Shown here: positions 1-9,365 of the stretch, piece after piece
How positions within the stretch are numbered: the stretch's first letter is position 1
Layout of the letters: every line of letters starts with the position of its first letter
Assembly: GCA_038257155.1 (NCBI GenBank)
Contig: JBBSJP010000004.1
Coordinates: 121,311-185,310 of the forward strand
Source of the DNA: JANJTY01 sp038257155
GTDB taxonomy: Bacteria > Pseudomonadota > Gammaproteobacteria > Xanthomonadales > Xanthomonadaceae
Direction of reading: 5' to 3'
DNA: 64,000 nt
The notes under the pieces: model-generated
Told to the model about the DNA's origin: nothing
What the model saw: the letters and a program-made list of their open reading frames with translations, nothing else
Databases searched by the model: none
Position numbers and translations under genes: made by a program

Positions 1-86
1 TGGGCGGAGAAGCTCAGTGCCATCGCCATCAAGACCAAGGTTGCGCGCACACTTGATCCCCACCGGGCCTTGCGTTCAGTTCTCAT
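1..86 (-). CDS. N-terminal fragment of an exported protein (truncated by window edge)
   Basis: Reading leftwards from an ATG at 86, the frame stays open to the window edge for 28 codons. It encodes a classic signal-peptide profile: a basic start (MRTERKARW), then a hydrophobic stretch (ATLVLMAMALSFSA) ending at the edge. The gene lies downstream of the Ser/Thr kinase in the same orientation, about 120 bp away. No good ribosome binding site is visible before the ATG. Nothing can be said of the mature protein. The signal-peptide look is seen directly; that it is a real gene is inference. Confidence 0.45.
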   Translation of the reverse strand, partial: MRTERKARWGSSVRATLVLMAMALSFSA

Positions 87-208
87 GGGCGTCTACGAAT
101 CATGGTCGGAAATGGTCACTTTGCGCGACTGCTGCACGCGCGATCCCTTCGATGTAGGACCTGCCGATCGAACAATCAAGCTCAGGATGCTGACCTGGCG
201 GGTCGAAC

Positions 209-2683
209 TCAGGTCCCATCCAGTTCGGCCAGGCGATGCACGCACAGGCGGGTTTCCGCATGCTCCGATCCGCGCGTGCGCTCGAGGTGCGCGCAAGCCT
301 CTTCGAGCATGACTCGTGCGCCGGGGCGGTCGCCCAGGGACAGCATCGCACTGCCGAGGTATAGCAGCAGCCGAGCCCCGATCCGATGGTCGTCCGCGAT
401 CACTTCGGCCGCTGTTCGCAAGGGTTCCAGCAGGGTTCTGGCTTCTTCGGGGCGTCCGCTGGCAAGCAGTAGCGAAGCCAGGTTGATCGAGGTGGTCAGG
501 GTTGAGCGGTGGGTCGCTCCCAAGGCCCGTCGCTGCAGGGTCAGCGCCTCGCGATAAAGCGGTTCGGCCGCATCCAGTTGCGCCTGCTGTTGCAGCATCC
601 ACGCCAGGGTGTTGATCGAGGTGGTCGTATCCGGATGTTCGTTGCCAAGTGTGCGTCGGTAGGACTCGAGAACTGTTCGCAGTTCTGCTATTGCCTCGAC
701 GTGGCGGCCCTGTGCCTGCAGCATGAAGGCGAGGTTGTTGCGCGAGGTCAGGGTTGATGTGTGTTCTGCCCCCAGCACCCGCTGCTGGCTGGCGACCAGA
801 TCCGCAAGCAGCGCGCTTGCCTCCGGAATACGGCCCATTTCGTATAGCAGGGTCGAGTAGTTGGACATCACGCTCATGCTGTTCGGATGGTCGTCGCCGA
901 GCAAGGCGCGAATGCCCAGCAGGGTGGCCTGAAAGTGCACTGCGGCCGGTTCGTGGCGGCCGCGCATCCACTCGACCGCGCCCAGATTGTTGCGCACGTC
1001 GAGGCTCAGGGAGTGCCCGGCTCCCAACACCCGCTGGCTGCGTTCGGCAAGCACCGGTGCAAGTTCATCGGCCTCTTCCAGCATGCCGTTCTCAACCAGC
1101 TGGCCGAGCTGCACGACGCGCAACTCGATGCTGCGCTCGTCATCGATCCCGTACAGTTCTTCGCGTTGCTCAGCGGCGCGCACGTAAAGCGCCAGCGACT
1201 TTGTCGGCAGACCAATGCGACGGTAACGACCGGCCAGCACCAGGCGCAAGGCGATGGCCACCTCGGGTTGGTCGTCGAGGCGCTCGTCAACCGCGACAAC
1301 CGCCGGTGTCAGAAGGTCGCGGTCGATCAGCCGGCGAGCCGTGTCCGTGGGATTCGCGCGCTGCCAATCGCCGAGGAACTGGGCGACGCGGCGCTCGCGC
1401 TCGGGGTCCTCCACGCCATCTGCCACGAGCTGTTCGCGCAGGGTCGCCGCGAGATCGTCGGTCAGCGACCTGCCGGCGACTTCCGGATCGATCTGCCCCA
1501 GCAGCTCGGCCTGCATCTGCGTGAGGTCTTCCAGTTGCTGCGCCCGCTGACCGGCAATGCGCGCCTGCCAGGCGAAGGCGAGTACGCCGCCCAACAGTGA
1601 CACCATCACCAGACTCGCGCTTGCTACCAACACACGATGACGGCGGAGGAACTTGCGCATGCGATAGCCGGTGCCGGGCGGGGCCGCGTGCACCGGATCC
1701 CCATCCAGATAGCGGCGAATGTCGAGCACAAGTCCGTTCGCGGTCGCGTAGCGGCGGGAGCGCTCCTTTTCGAGCGCCTTCATGACGATCCAGTCCAACT
1801 CGCCGCGCACCGAGTTGCGCAATCGGTGCGGCGTCATCTGACATTCGGAAGCCAGCTGACGAAGCGTCTCGGCGGAGCGATCCAGCCGCGTGCTTGGGCG
1901 AGGGGGATCTACCTCGCGAATGAGCCGCTGGATCTCTGCCTGTGCTGCCTGGCGCAGGGTGTCGGACTCGATGGGCGTGGTATTGGTCAGCAACTGGTAG
2001 AGAATGACGCCCAAGGCATAGATATCGGCACGCGTATCGATGTCCGCCGAGCCCTCGGCCTGTTCCGGGCTCATGTAAAGCGGGGTGCCGATCAGCATGC
2101 CCTGCTCGGTAAAGATCGTGCGGTCGCCCACTCGTCCGCTCATTGCCTTGGCAACGCCGAAGTCGATCACCTTCGCCCAGGGGCGATCGTCCTGGGTGCT
2201 TACCAGCACATTGTTTGGTTTGAGGTCGCGGTGAATGATGCCCTTGCTGTGGGCATGCTGGACGGCTTCGCACACCTGCCCGAACAACTGCAGACGGGCC
2301 TTGATCGACAGCTTGTGTTTCGCGCAGTAGCTGTCAATGGGCTCTCCCTTGACCAGCTCCATCACAAAGTATGGCCGGCCGTCATCGCTTGCGCCGGCGC
2401 CAAAAACCTTGGCGATGTGGGGGTGGTCCATCAGCGCCAGGACCTGGCGCTCGGCCTCGAAGCGGGCGACAAAATCGAGCGTGTCCATACCGATCTTGAC
2501 CACTTTCAAGGCGACGCGGCGCCTGACCGGGTGCGTCTGCTCGGCCTCGAAGACCAGACCAAATCCCCCCTCGCCAATCTGGCCGAGGAGCCTGTATGGG
2601 CCGACAAACCCATTGTTGCCCTCGCCGCGTGGGGGTTGGAGCGTGCTGTCGCTTGTCGGAGTTGTGCTCATCGGCGGAATCAC
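209..2683 (-). CDS. Membrane-anchored PknB-type Ser/Thr protein kinase with C-terminal TPR-like repeats
   Basis: Residues 30-300 hold a complete Hanks-type kinase: glycine loop GEGGFG (37-42), ATP-binding lysine in VALK (K60), catalytic loop HRDLKPNN (151-158), DFG (174-176) and SPE in place of APE (205-207). One hydrophobic segment (about 349-372) follows, then roughly 450 residues of helical repeats of the TPR type (recurring LLxxxGRxxEA-like units). The kinase is expected in the cytoplasm with the repeats across the membrane as a sensor or docking part. The frame opens with GTG at 2683; ATG at 2671 (MSTTPTSD) is an equally good start, and neither has a strong Shine-Dalgarno. Related kinases are often paired with an ECF sigma factor; none is seen beside this one. 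Substrate unknown. Confidence 0.93.
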   Translation of the reverse strand: MIPPMSTTPTSDSTLQPPRGEGNNGFVGPYRLLGQIGEGGFGLVFEAEQTHPVRRRVALKVVKIGMDTLDFVARFEAERQVLALMDHPHIAKVFGAGASDDGRPYFVMELVKGEPIDSYCAKHKLSIKARLQLFGQVCEAVQHAHSKGIIHRDLKPNNVLVSTQDDRPWAKVIDFGVAKAMSGRVGDRTIFTEQGMLIGTPLYMSPEQAEGSADIDTRADIYALGVILYQLLTNTTPIESDTLRQAAQAEIQRLIREVDPPRPSTRLDRSAETLRQLASECQMTPHRLRNSVRGELDWIVMKALEKERSRRYATANGLVLDIRRYLDGDPVHAAPPGTGYRMRKFLRRHRVLVASASLVMVSLLGGVLAFAWQARIAGQRAQQLEDLTQMQAELLGQIDPEVAGRSLTDDLAATLREQLVADGVEDPERERRVAQFLGDWQRANPTDTARRLIDRDLLTPAVVAVDERLDDQPEVAIALRLVLAGRYRRIGLPTKSLALYVRAAEQREELYGIDDERSIELRVVQLGQLVENGMLEEADELAPVLAERSQRVLGAGHSLSLDVRNNLGAVEWMRGRHEPAAVHFQATLLGIRALLGDDHPNSMSVMSNYSTLLYEMGRIPEASALLADLVASQQRVLGAEHTSTLTSRNNLAFMLQAQGRHVEAIAELRTVLESYRRTLGNEHPDTTTSINTLAWMLQQQAQLDAAEPLYREALTLQRRALGATHRSTLTTSINLASLLLASGRPEEARTLLEPLRTAAEVIADDHRIGARLLLYLGSAMLSLGDRPGARVMLEEACAHLERTRGSEHAETRLCVHRLAELDGT

Positions 2684-2794
2684 CGGGATGGTCGGTTGGC
2701 ATGAGACTACCGCGGCCGGCTCGATCCTGCCCAGCGCAACGCGAATCCGCAGGTCGATTCGCGCAATTCACGTCTGGGTACATAGGTTGGGCAG

Positions 2795-2849
2795 GCGCCG
2801 CGCGTCTGGCTCGCGGTTGCGCCATGCCATCGCGCCAGAAAGGCTAGCC
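2795..2849. repeat. Dispersed repeat, copy A
   Basis: A 55-bp stretch matches 7065-7119 without gaps, 48 of 55 bases by eye, with a 20-base identical core (2819-2838). It sits in the 254-bp space upstream of the kinase. Copy B supplies the last codons of the DUF2069 gene, so this is either a mobile palindromic-type repeat or the leftover 3' end of a related gene. Confidence 0.7.
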
Positions 2850-2937
2850 GAGGTCGAGCGACTGCGCTTCAGAGCCGAACATGCAGCGCACATCCGTTTT
2901 GGGTAGGCTGTTGCCAGGCAACAGCGGAGCGGGCCTG

Positions 2938-3924
2938 TCAGGCGATATTGAACACATCGGCGAAGCGGCTCGGCGTACCACCTAACATCGTCTCCAGATA
3001 GGTGTACGGCTTGATCGCGTCGAGCCAGGCGAAATAGCTCGCTTCCGACACGTGCCTTCGCGCACCGGCCATTACCGCCTCACAACGCTCCGGCGACAGT
3101 AGGGGCAGTGGCGACGGCCTTGGTTCGTGGACGCCGGAGAAGTCGCCCTTCACGACGTGCGCCCCAGGCCACACAAGGTTTGTTGACGGGTCGGAATCGA
3201 GGGCGGCCAGCTCCTGAACGTGCCCCGCAAGCAATGGATGGGCCGCCAACAGCCAGCAATAGAGCTGCGTGGTCCACAGCGGGCAGCGGATTGCGAAAAC
3301 CGAGTCGAGCCAGGAGTCGAACTCGTCGTGATTGAGGTACTTCGCGCAGAAGAACATGCCCGCCGAGAAATCCCCGCATGCCACGCTCCACTCGAACGCA
3401 GCGCGCCTCCCGCCGGCGAACGGGTCCTCTGGCGCCGGGACCGCCAGCCGATCTCCCGTCCAGCGAACCGGATCCATCAGGCAGCGACCCAGGGTCTGCC
3501 TCGCGTCATCGGCGAAACCCGGGTATGGCTCGTCAATGCGACGCGGATGCACTGCAATGAACGCAGTGACGAGGTGCTGGTACAGGCTGTCGAACGACCG
3601 CTCTGCGTGGCGGTGGACGAGCTGTGCCAACAGGAAGCGATACCAGACGGTCCATTCGTCCCTGGGACCGAAACTGGAATTTCCGGACGCAATCTCCTCG
3701 AGCGGTTCCCGCAGTTCTTCGAGTGAAAGCTCCTCGATATTGCCGAGCAGCAAATCAAACACGCGCCTTGTGTCGCCCATGAACCACGCTTCGCCCATCG
3801 GACCTGCAGGACGACGGAAGTGGTCGCGCATGCGCTGGATGCAGCAGGCATGAAGTCCATTGCCTGGATGCCAAACGAAGGGGAGTGGGATCTCGGGCTG
3901 TGTAGGCTTGCGCGACGAGGACAT
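2938..3924 (-). CDS. Hypothetical protein (328 aa)
   Basis: I do not recognise a family. The 328-residue product has no signal peptide and no membrane segment, is rich in Trp, Phe, Arg and Asp, and looks like a soluble cytoplasmic protein. It contains scattered cysteines but no paired metal-binding motif. The start at 3924 begins MSSSRKPTQPE. It stands alone: the kinase downstream is 254 bp away with a repeat between, and the aminopeptidase upstream is separated by about 300 bp. Codon use matches the neighbours, with strong G/C at third positions, which supports it being a real gene rather than a shadow. Confidence 0.75.
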   Translation of the reverse strand: MSSSRKPTQPEIPLPFVWHPGNGLHACCIQRMRDHFRRPAGPMGEAWFMGDTRRVFDLLLGNIEELSLEELREPLEEIASGNSSFGPRDEWTVWYRFLLAQLVHRHAERSFDSLYQHLVTAFIAVHPRRIDEPYPGFADDARQTLGRCLMDPVRWTGDRLAVPAPEDPFAGGRRAAFEWSVACGDFSAGMFFCAKYLNHDEFDSWLDSVFAIRCPLWTTQLYCWLLAAHPLLAGHVQELAALDSDPSTNLVWPGAHVVKGDFSGVHEPRPSPLPLLSPERCEAVMAGARRHVSEASYFAWLDAIKPYTYLETMLGGTPSRFADVFNIA

Positions 3925-4228
3925 GCGGCGATTCTACTCGGCTCCGGGAAGGCATCAGAGAAGCAATGTGGCCGAATTCTCGGTCGTCAAAATGCAAGGT
4001 CATTACCCATATGGCTCATCCACAATTGAGCAGCGCTGAGCGAGGGTGTGTCGAACTGAGAGTTCATGAGTGAACACCGACCCGTTCGCGTTGAGGACGG
4101 GTAATCCGGAACCGCAAAGTGCGCTCGCATGCGCTGGCCATTAACCGATTCCGTCTTGCCCAACGCACGCTCGCCCCGCCAGAAGACTCTAGCGCCGCAC
4201 GCGCGGCGAACAGTCTCACTTGGGCCGG
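3925..4228. other. Gene-free stretch between hypothetical gene and M1 aminopeptidase
   Basis: About 300 bp with no convincing reading frame. Two short inverted repeats are visible: gctca/tgagc around 4014-4031 and acccgt/acgggt around 4080-4102. It should hold the promoter of the hypothetical gene (minus strand) and the end of the aminopeptidase transcript. No U-tract terminator was found. Confidence 0.5.
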
Positions 4229-6850
4229 TCAGACTTCAGGTATTTCCTGCCGGGAACGCTTCAGGTACTCCGCCAATGCCATGGACTCGCGCGCACGCAG
4301 GTCGGCGCACTGACGCACGCTCTCGGCAGTTTTCTCCAAGGTCCGCGCATAGGCTGGCGTTTCCGAGAGACGCGGCTGAAAGAAGTCGTTGGCGGCCTCC
4401 AGTACGGCCAGTTCGCAGCCTCCGCCGAGCATCCTTGGCATGAACGGGATCATGTGTGGCGGCAGCTTGTTTGCCAGCTCGTCGTAGTGCCCGTAAACCC
4501 ATTCGCGTGTGCGCGCGGCGCGCGCCTCGGTGTGGAACATGCCTGACAGAAGCCCAGTGACGTCCGATGCCGTGATATGGCTGGTGAGCACGTAGTCGAG
4601 CCCCGCCGATTGCAAGTCGGCGGAGCCGAACATCGACAGCGCAGAGAGCAGGCGGCTGCGCACGTCGGGTGTCTTTGTCGATTCGAATACTTCGATCATT
4701 CTCGCGTGCAGGGCCTGGTCGCCATGGAAGGCCGCGACAGCGAGTTGCGCACTGATCAGCCCGCTGTCGGTCTGGCCGGGATCGGCGAGAAACAGTTCGG
4801 CCTGCCTGCGCGACTCGGCGATCACCTTTTCGTCGTTGCCTTCCAGCCCTGCCAGCCGGATCAGACTGCTGCGCAGGCCGTTCATGCCTGCGGGGTCGTC
4901 GGGGCGACTGACCAATCCGTGCCGGTTCAATGCTGGCTGCGTGGTCGCTGCGACATAGCGCGACCAGTCGGGTTCCAGTGTCTTGTCGACCAGCGATTCG
5001 CGGATGTCGGTCAGGTATCTGAGTGCGCTGCTGACCACGCGCGGGTGCGGATCGTCGAGAAAGGGCGCAATGATCCGAAGGTAGGCCGCCGCGTCCATCT
5101 TGTCGGCGAGGAACAGTGCATTGCTGCCGGCCACGAAGGCGAGCCGCTCGCGCACGTTGAGCGTACTGGCGTTGAAGTGAGGCAGCGACTGCGCCAGCAG
5201 GTCATCGGCCAGGGCAAAGCGGTAATAGCCTTTGGCGTCGGTGTCCGGGTAGACCCATTCCGGTTCGAATTCGAGCTCGATCGTCGCGCTCGGCTCCTCG
5301 AGCAACACGTTGAGAAGGCGACGGCGCTCGCCCTTGCCGTAGCTCAGGTTGACGGGCACGGTCCAGCGTTGCTCCGGCGCCTTGGCGCCCGGATAGAGAA
5401 AGCGTTGCTGCGAAATCGTCAGCGTCTTTCCGGTCAGCGTCACATCGAGCAGCGGAAATGAGGACTGCTCGATGAAGCCGCGCAGCACCGCCGCCACGTC
5501 CTTGTCTGCCGCGGTGCCGAGGGCGCCCCAGAGATCATCGGCCTGTGCATTGCCGAACTCGTGGGCCTTCAAGTAGGCACGCACGCCGTGCTTGAAGGTT
5601 TCCTCACCGATCCACTGCTCGACCATGCTGAGCACCGCGCCGCCTTTGCTGTAAGCCAGCCCGAGGCCGTCGAGGACATCCGCTTCTGAACGGATTGGCT
5701 TGCGGATGGGTTTGGTCGTCACCAGCGCATCGGAAAGCATGGCGCCGTTCTGTCCGAGGTTGAGCTGCATCTCCAGCTCCGGATACACCTGACTGATGAT
5801 CTTTTCGCCCATCCACGTGGCAAATGCCTCGTTCAACCACAGATCGTCCCACCAGCGCATGGTGACGAGGTTGCCATACCACTGGTGCGCGATCTCGTGC
5901 GCAATCACCCGCAGGCTCGAGCGCTTCTGCTCCAGACTGGCGTGCTCGGCATCGAGCAGCAACAGGTCATCGCGGTAGGTGATCAGTCCGACGTTTTCCA
6001 TCGCGCCGAACGGAAACTCGGGCAAGGCGACGGAATCGAGCTTGGCGTAGGGATACGCACGCCCGAAATAGGTCTCCAATGCTTCCAGGATCCGCGGCAT
6101 TTCCTGCGCGGCGTAAGCCGCCATCGCCGACTTGCCGCGTGTGGTGATGATGCGCCCGGGCACGGAAAGGCCCGTCACCGGATACTCTTCCAATGGGCCC
6201 ACGGCAAGCGCCAGCAGGTAGGACGGGATCGGCAGCGTCGGCGCGAACTCACGCGTGGTCCAGCCCTCCTTGCTGCTCTGCGCGGTTTCCGGCGTGTTGG
6301 CGTAGACCTTCAGCCCATCCGGCACAGTGATCGTCAGGGTGAACGGAATCTTGTACTCGGGCTCGTCGAACACCGGAAGGGCGCGTCGCGCATCGCTCGT
6401 CTCGAACTGGGTGAAGAGATACGGATCACCCTGGGCGATGGTCTTGAACAGACCGGCCGACTGGCGGTTGTAGGGCGCGTGATAGGCGATCTCCAAAGCG
6501 TAGCGCCCCGCAGGAAGCTCCTCCGCACAGGTCGCCGTGACCACGCCCTGCGCCCCCATCGTCGTGCTCAGCTCGCACTCGGCGGCACCACTCACGCTGG
6601 CGCTGTCGATGCGGTAGTCGCGACCGCTGAACTGGATCTCTCTGCCCGCCTTGATCAGTTCCAACGTGATTTTCACCCGCCCCTCGAAGCCCTCCTGCGC
6701 AGGATCGAGTTTCAGCCAGATCGACTGTTCGATGGGCTGCGCCAACCTGGTCATGCGGAATTCGTCGTTCGCTGCCGGCAGCGACGACGACGTTGCGGCG
6801 AGGATCGCCGCAAACCATCGCAGACGGCCGGGCGTGAAAAGGGCGGGCAT
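4229..6850 (-). CDS. Secreted M1 family metallo-aminopeptidase
   Basis: Zinc aminopeptidase that removes N-terminal amino acids from peptides. The substrate-anchoring motif GAMEN is at about residue 282 and the zinc site HEIAH at about 318, followed by the conserved NEAFATW segment carrying the third zinc ligand Glu. The N-terminal half is the M1 beta-sandwich plus catalytic domain; the C-terminal 300 residues form the helical ERAP1-like domain. The start is a signal peptide (MPALFTPGRLRWFAAILAAT, cleavage near SLPAAND), so the enzyme works in the periplasm or outside, unlike cytosolic PepN. At 873 aa it is of normal length. It appears to be a single-gene unit. Function is firm from the two motifs; the natural substrate is not known. 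Confidence 0.95.
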   Translation of the reverse strand: MPALFTPGRLRWFAAILAATSSSLPAANDEFRMTRLAQPIEQSIWLKLDPAQEGFEGRVKITLELIKAGREIQFSGRDYRIDSASVSGAAECELSTTMGAQGVVTATCAEELPAGRYALEIAYHAPYNRQSAGLFKTIAQGDPYLFTQFETSDARRALPVFDEPEYKIPFTLTITVPDGLKVYANTPETAQSSKEGWTTREFAPTLPIPSYLLALAVGPLEEYPVTGLSVPGRIITTRGKSAMAAYAAQEMPRILEALETYFGRAYPYAKLDSVALPEFPFGAMENVGLITYRDDLLLLDAEHASLEQKRSSLRVIAHEIAHQWYGNLVTMRWWDDLWLNEAFATWMGEKIISQVYPELEMQLNLGQNGAMLSDALVTTKPIRKPIRSEADVLDGLGLAYSKGGAVLSMVEQWIGEETFKHGVRAYLKAHEFGNAQADDLWGALGTAADKDVAAVLRGFIEQSSFPLLDVTLTGKTLTISQQRFLYPGAKAPEQRWTVPVNLSYGKGERRRLLNVLLEEPSATIELEFEPEWVYPDTDAKGYYRFALADDLLAQSLPHFNASTLNVRERLAFVAGSNALFLADKMDAAAYLRIIAPFLDDPHPRVVSSALRYLTDIRESLVDKTLEPDWSRYVAATTQPALNRHGLVSRPDDPAGMNGLRSSLIRLAGLEGNDEKVIAESRRQAELFLADPGQTDSGLISAQLAVAAFHGDQALHARMIEVFESTKTPDVRSRLLSALSMFGSADLQSAGLDYVLTSHITASDVTGLLSGMFHTEARAARTREWVYGHYDELANKLPPHMIPFMPRMLGGGCELAVLEAANDFFQPRLSETPAYARTLEKTAESVRQCADLRARESMALAEYLKRSRQEIPEV

Positions 6851-7056
6851 GGTGAACTCCAGGACGTGGCTCGGCGGGATCGGGGCGCCCGACAGGGGAC
6901 GCTGCGGCAGGTCGTTGCCGCGAATTCTCGGTCATCACGATACCTGACCGGGCACTCTCACTTCTCGCGACGACGTCCGCAATGGGTGGAAGCGAGCGCT
7001 CAGGTACACGCCGGCCATGAAAATCTGACCTCGTGCGCCGGGGTGAGAAATGCCGG

Positions 7057-7422
7057 CTACGCCTGCGCTGCGCGTTTGGCGCGCCGTCGCGCCATGCCAT
7101 CGCGCCAGGAAGGCCAGCCGGCGAACCCGATCAGCAAGACGCTGAGCAGCACTTCAGCAAGCGCCAGCTCGCGCACCGCCGGATCCGCCCAGGCTTCCAT
7201 AACGCCGTGACTGAAATACAGAAGCGCCAGGGTGGCGGCAAGAAACATCGCATTCGGGCGACGCAGAAGCAATCCGATTACCGGCATCACCAGCGGGCCT
7301 GCCGCCAGCAGCAGTGCCAGCCAGATCGGAATGACCAGCGGCGGCACAAGCCAGGCGTACCAGACCAGCTGCAGCACAAGCAATGCGGCCAGGGCGAGCT
7401 TGGCGATCAATTCCGGCTTCAT
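7057..7422 (-). CDS. DUF2069 family integral membrane protein
   Basis: A 121-residue protein starting MKPELIAKLALAAL with about four hydrophobic segments, matching the DUF2069 family of small inner-membrane proteins of unknown role. The ATG overlaps the stop codon of the WrbA gene (ATGA at 7419-7422), so translation is coupled; a much longer upstream frame exists but only overlaps WrbA out of frame. In many gammaproteobacteria DUF2069 genes lie beside wrbA, which fits. The last 18 or so codons (residues about 102-119, the basic tail with WRDGMARRRAKRAAQ) coincide with a dispersed repeat also found at 2795-2849, so the C-terminus may have been acquired or altered by that repeat. Confidence 0.88.
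   Translation of the reverse strand: MKPELIAKLALAALLVLQLVWYAWLVPPLVIPIWLALLLAAGPLVMPVIGLLLRRPNAMFLAATLALLYFSHGVMEAWADPAVRELALAEVLLSVLLIGFAGWPSWRDGMARRRAKRAAQA
7065..7119. repeat. Dispersed repeat, copy B, inside the 3' end of the DUF2069 gene
   Basis: Ungapped 48/55 match to 2795-2849, with the longest identical run at 7089-7108. This copy is read as coding sequence for the basic C-terminal tail of the DUF2069 protein, whereas copy A is intergenic. Confidence 0.7.
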
Positions 7423-8012
7423 GTGGAAAGCTTCCGTGCGGTATGCGCCACGCGTCGGCCCAAGGCGCGCGCCAGGTGCTTCTCGTCGTCGCTCAATACA
7501 CTGTCGCTGTGCGCGCCGGCAACGTGGCTGGCGCCGTAGGGTGTGCCGCCGCTGCGCGTCGTGCTCAACCGTTCCTCGGTAAACGGAATGCCCAATACCA
7601 GCATGCCGTGGTGCAGCAGCGGCAGCAGCATTGAAAGCAGTGTGGATTCCTGCCCGCCGTGCTGGCTCGCGGTGGAGGTGAACACGGCAGCGGGTTTGCC
7701 CACCAGCGTGCCCGAGGCCCACTCGGCACCCAGTGAATCGATGAAGTGCTTGAGCGGCGCAGCCATGTTGCCGAAGCGGGTCGGGCTGCCGAGAATCAGG
7801 CCGCTGCATTCGGCGAGATCCGCCTTTGCTACATAGGGCGCGCCTTCATCCGGCTCAGGTGGCGAAACGTGCTGGGTTGCCGCGGCGACTGGCGGCACGC
7901 TGCGCAGGCGCGCCTGCATGCCCTCGACTTCTTCCACGCCGCGCGCGATCTGTCGTGCCAGGTTGGCCACCGAACCGTTGCGGCTGTAGTACAGGATCAG
8001 GATCTCGCTCAT
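7419..8012 (-). CDS. wrbA: NAD(P)H:quinone oxidoreductase, WrbA type flavodoxin-like protein
   Basis: Two-electron reducer of quinones using FMN, thought to protect against quinone redox stress. The start MSEILILYYSRNGSVANLAR gives 197 residues, the usual WrbA length. FMN-binding loops are visible: the N-terminal phosphate loop (YYSRNGSVANL), GSPTRFGNMAAPLK near residue 75 and TASQHGGQES near 110, with the HHGM segment that is typical of WrbA. It is followed by the DUF2069 gene with a 4-base overlap, and is divergent from yihY over a 62-bp space that must carry both promoters. An upstream-extended frame to 8273 was rejected because it precedes the conserved start and runs into yihY. Confidence 0.95.
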   Translation of the reverse strand: MSEILILYYSRNGSVANLARQIARGVEEVEGMQARLRSVPPVAAATQHVSPPEPDEGAPYVAKADLAECSGLILGSPTRFGNMAAPLKHFIDSLGAEWASGTLVGKPAAVFTSTASQHGGQESTLLSMLLPLLHHGMLVLGIPFTEERLSTTRSGGTPYGASHVAGAHSDSVLSDDEKHLARALGRRVAHTARKLST

Positions 8013-8074
8013 GGGCGCGGAAGGTAGCACGCAGCGCATATCCACCGCCTCACGGCTTGCGTTACCGTAGTGCC

Positions 8075-9355
8075 ATGAAATTGATCGAGCAACTGCGGGA
8101 AGCTGTTCACGAGGTCGACCGGGAGCGCCTGCAGGCCTTCGGACTGTTCCTTTGGCGTCGGTTCCTCGACGACCGCTGCTTCGAGTCGGCCGGCGCCATG
8201 GCCTACACCACGGTGTTTGCAATGGTTCCGCTGACCGCGGCGATCTTTGGCATCGTCGCGGCGTTTCCTGCATTCCAGATCTGGCTGGACCAGCTGACCG
8301 AGTTCATCTTTTCCAATTTTGTCCCGCAGGCGGCACGCGTCGTGGAACAGTACCTGCGCGAGTTCGCGTCAGGCGCGCGCGGTCTCACCACGATCGGTGT
8401 AGCGGCGCTGATCATCACCGCACTGCTGATGCTCGCGGCGGTGGAGGACACCTTCAATCGCATCTGGCGAGTCAGCAAACCGCGGCCGCGCCTGTCGCGC
8501 TTTCTGGTGTATTGGACTGTATTGACCATGGGGCCGCTGATGGCGCTGGCCGGGCTCGCCATCTGGTCCTACCTTATTTCCCTGCCGATGTTGTTTGATG
8601 CCGGGCGCGACCCCGGCCTCAGCGAGCGTTTGCTGAGGCTTGCGCCGCTGCTGATCGAACTGGTCGGATTCACCATGGCCTACATGATCATCCCGAATCG
8701 ACGGATTCGCTATCGCCATGCCCTGATCGGCGGCGTACTGGCGACGACGCTGTTCGAGCTGGCCAAGTTCGGATTCGCCCTGTATCTGCGCCAGGTGCCT
8801 TCGTATACGCAGATCTTTGGCGCGGTCGCGGTGGTGCCGATCTTCCTGATTTGGGTCTACTTGAGCTGGGTGGTGATCCTGCTTGGCGCGTCGATTGCCG
8901 CGTCGCTCAGTGCGTTCCGCTTCCAGCCGCGAGCACTGCGCTTGCCGCCCGGCTACGAACTGTATGGTTTGCTGCGCTTGCTGGGCCGTCTGGACGCTGC
9001 GCGGCAGAGTGGCAAGACCCTGCAGTCAGCCGAGATCGAGGCACTTGAGCCGTGTCTCAGCGACGACCTGCTGCAGCGTCTGCTGGCGGGACTTGACGAG
9101 ATTGAAGTCGTGCAACGCGCCGAAGAGGGCGGCTGGCTGCTGAGCCGGGCCCCGGAATCGATCAGCCTGCTGGAGCTATACGAAACCTTCAAACTGCGTC
9201 TGCCCGCAGCGGCGGCCGCCGAGTTGCCGGGAGCCAACGACGAACTCGGTCGCCGTGCCCTGCAGGCCATGGAGCGACTGCGGTCGCCAATGGATGACGC
9301 GCTTTCGCTTACCCTTGCGCAAGTGATGTCACCCACGCCTTCCTTGTCCGATTGA
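8075..9355 (+). CDS. YihY/BrkB family inner-membrane protein
   Basis: A 426-residue protein with about six membrane segments in the first 290 residues and a soluble C-terminal domain, the standard YihY (formerly called RNase BN or virulence factor BrkB) layout. The sequence around residues 35-60 (SAGAMAYTTVFAMVPLTAA) is the family signature. The start MKLIEQLREAV is in frame with a longer opening from 7826 that would overlap wrbA on the other strand and is unlikely. The biochemical role is not established in the family; the old tRNA-processing assignment belongs to a different protein. It is followed after 10 bp by a thioredoxin-like lipoprotein gene, suggesting an operon running to the acylphosphatase. 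Confidence 0.92.
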   Translation: MKLIEQLREAVHEVDRERLQAFGLFLWRRFLDDRCFESAGAMAYTTVFAMVPLTAAIFGIVAAFPAFQIWLDQLTEFIFSNFVPQAARVVEQYLREFASGARGLTTIGVAALIITALLMLAAVEDTFNRIWRVSKPRPRLSRFLVYWTVLTMGPLMALAGLAIWSYLISLPMLFDAGRDPGLSERLLRLAPLLIELVGFTMAYMIIPNRRIRYRHALIGGVLATTLFELAKFGFALYLRQVPSYTQIFGAVAVVPIFLIWVYLSWVVILLGASIAASLSAFRFQPRALRLPPGYELYGLLRLLGRLDAARQSGKTLQSAEIEALEPCLSDDLLQRLLAGLDEIEVVQRAEEGGWLLSRAPESISLLELYETFKLRLPAAAAAELPGANDELGRRALQAMERLRSPMDDALSLTLAQVMSPTPSLSD

Positions 9356-9365
9356 GCCCTTCACC

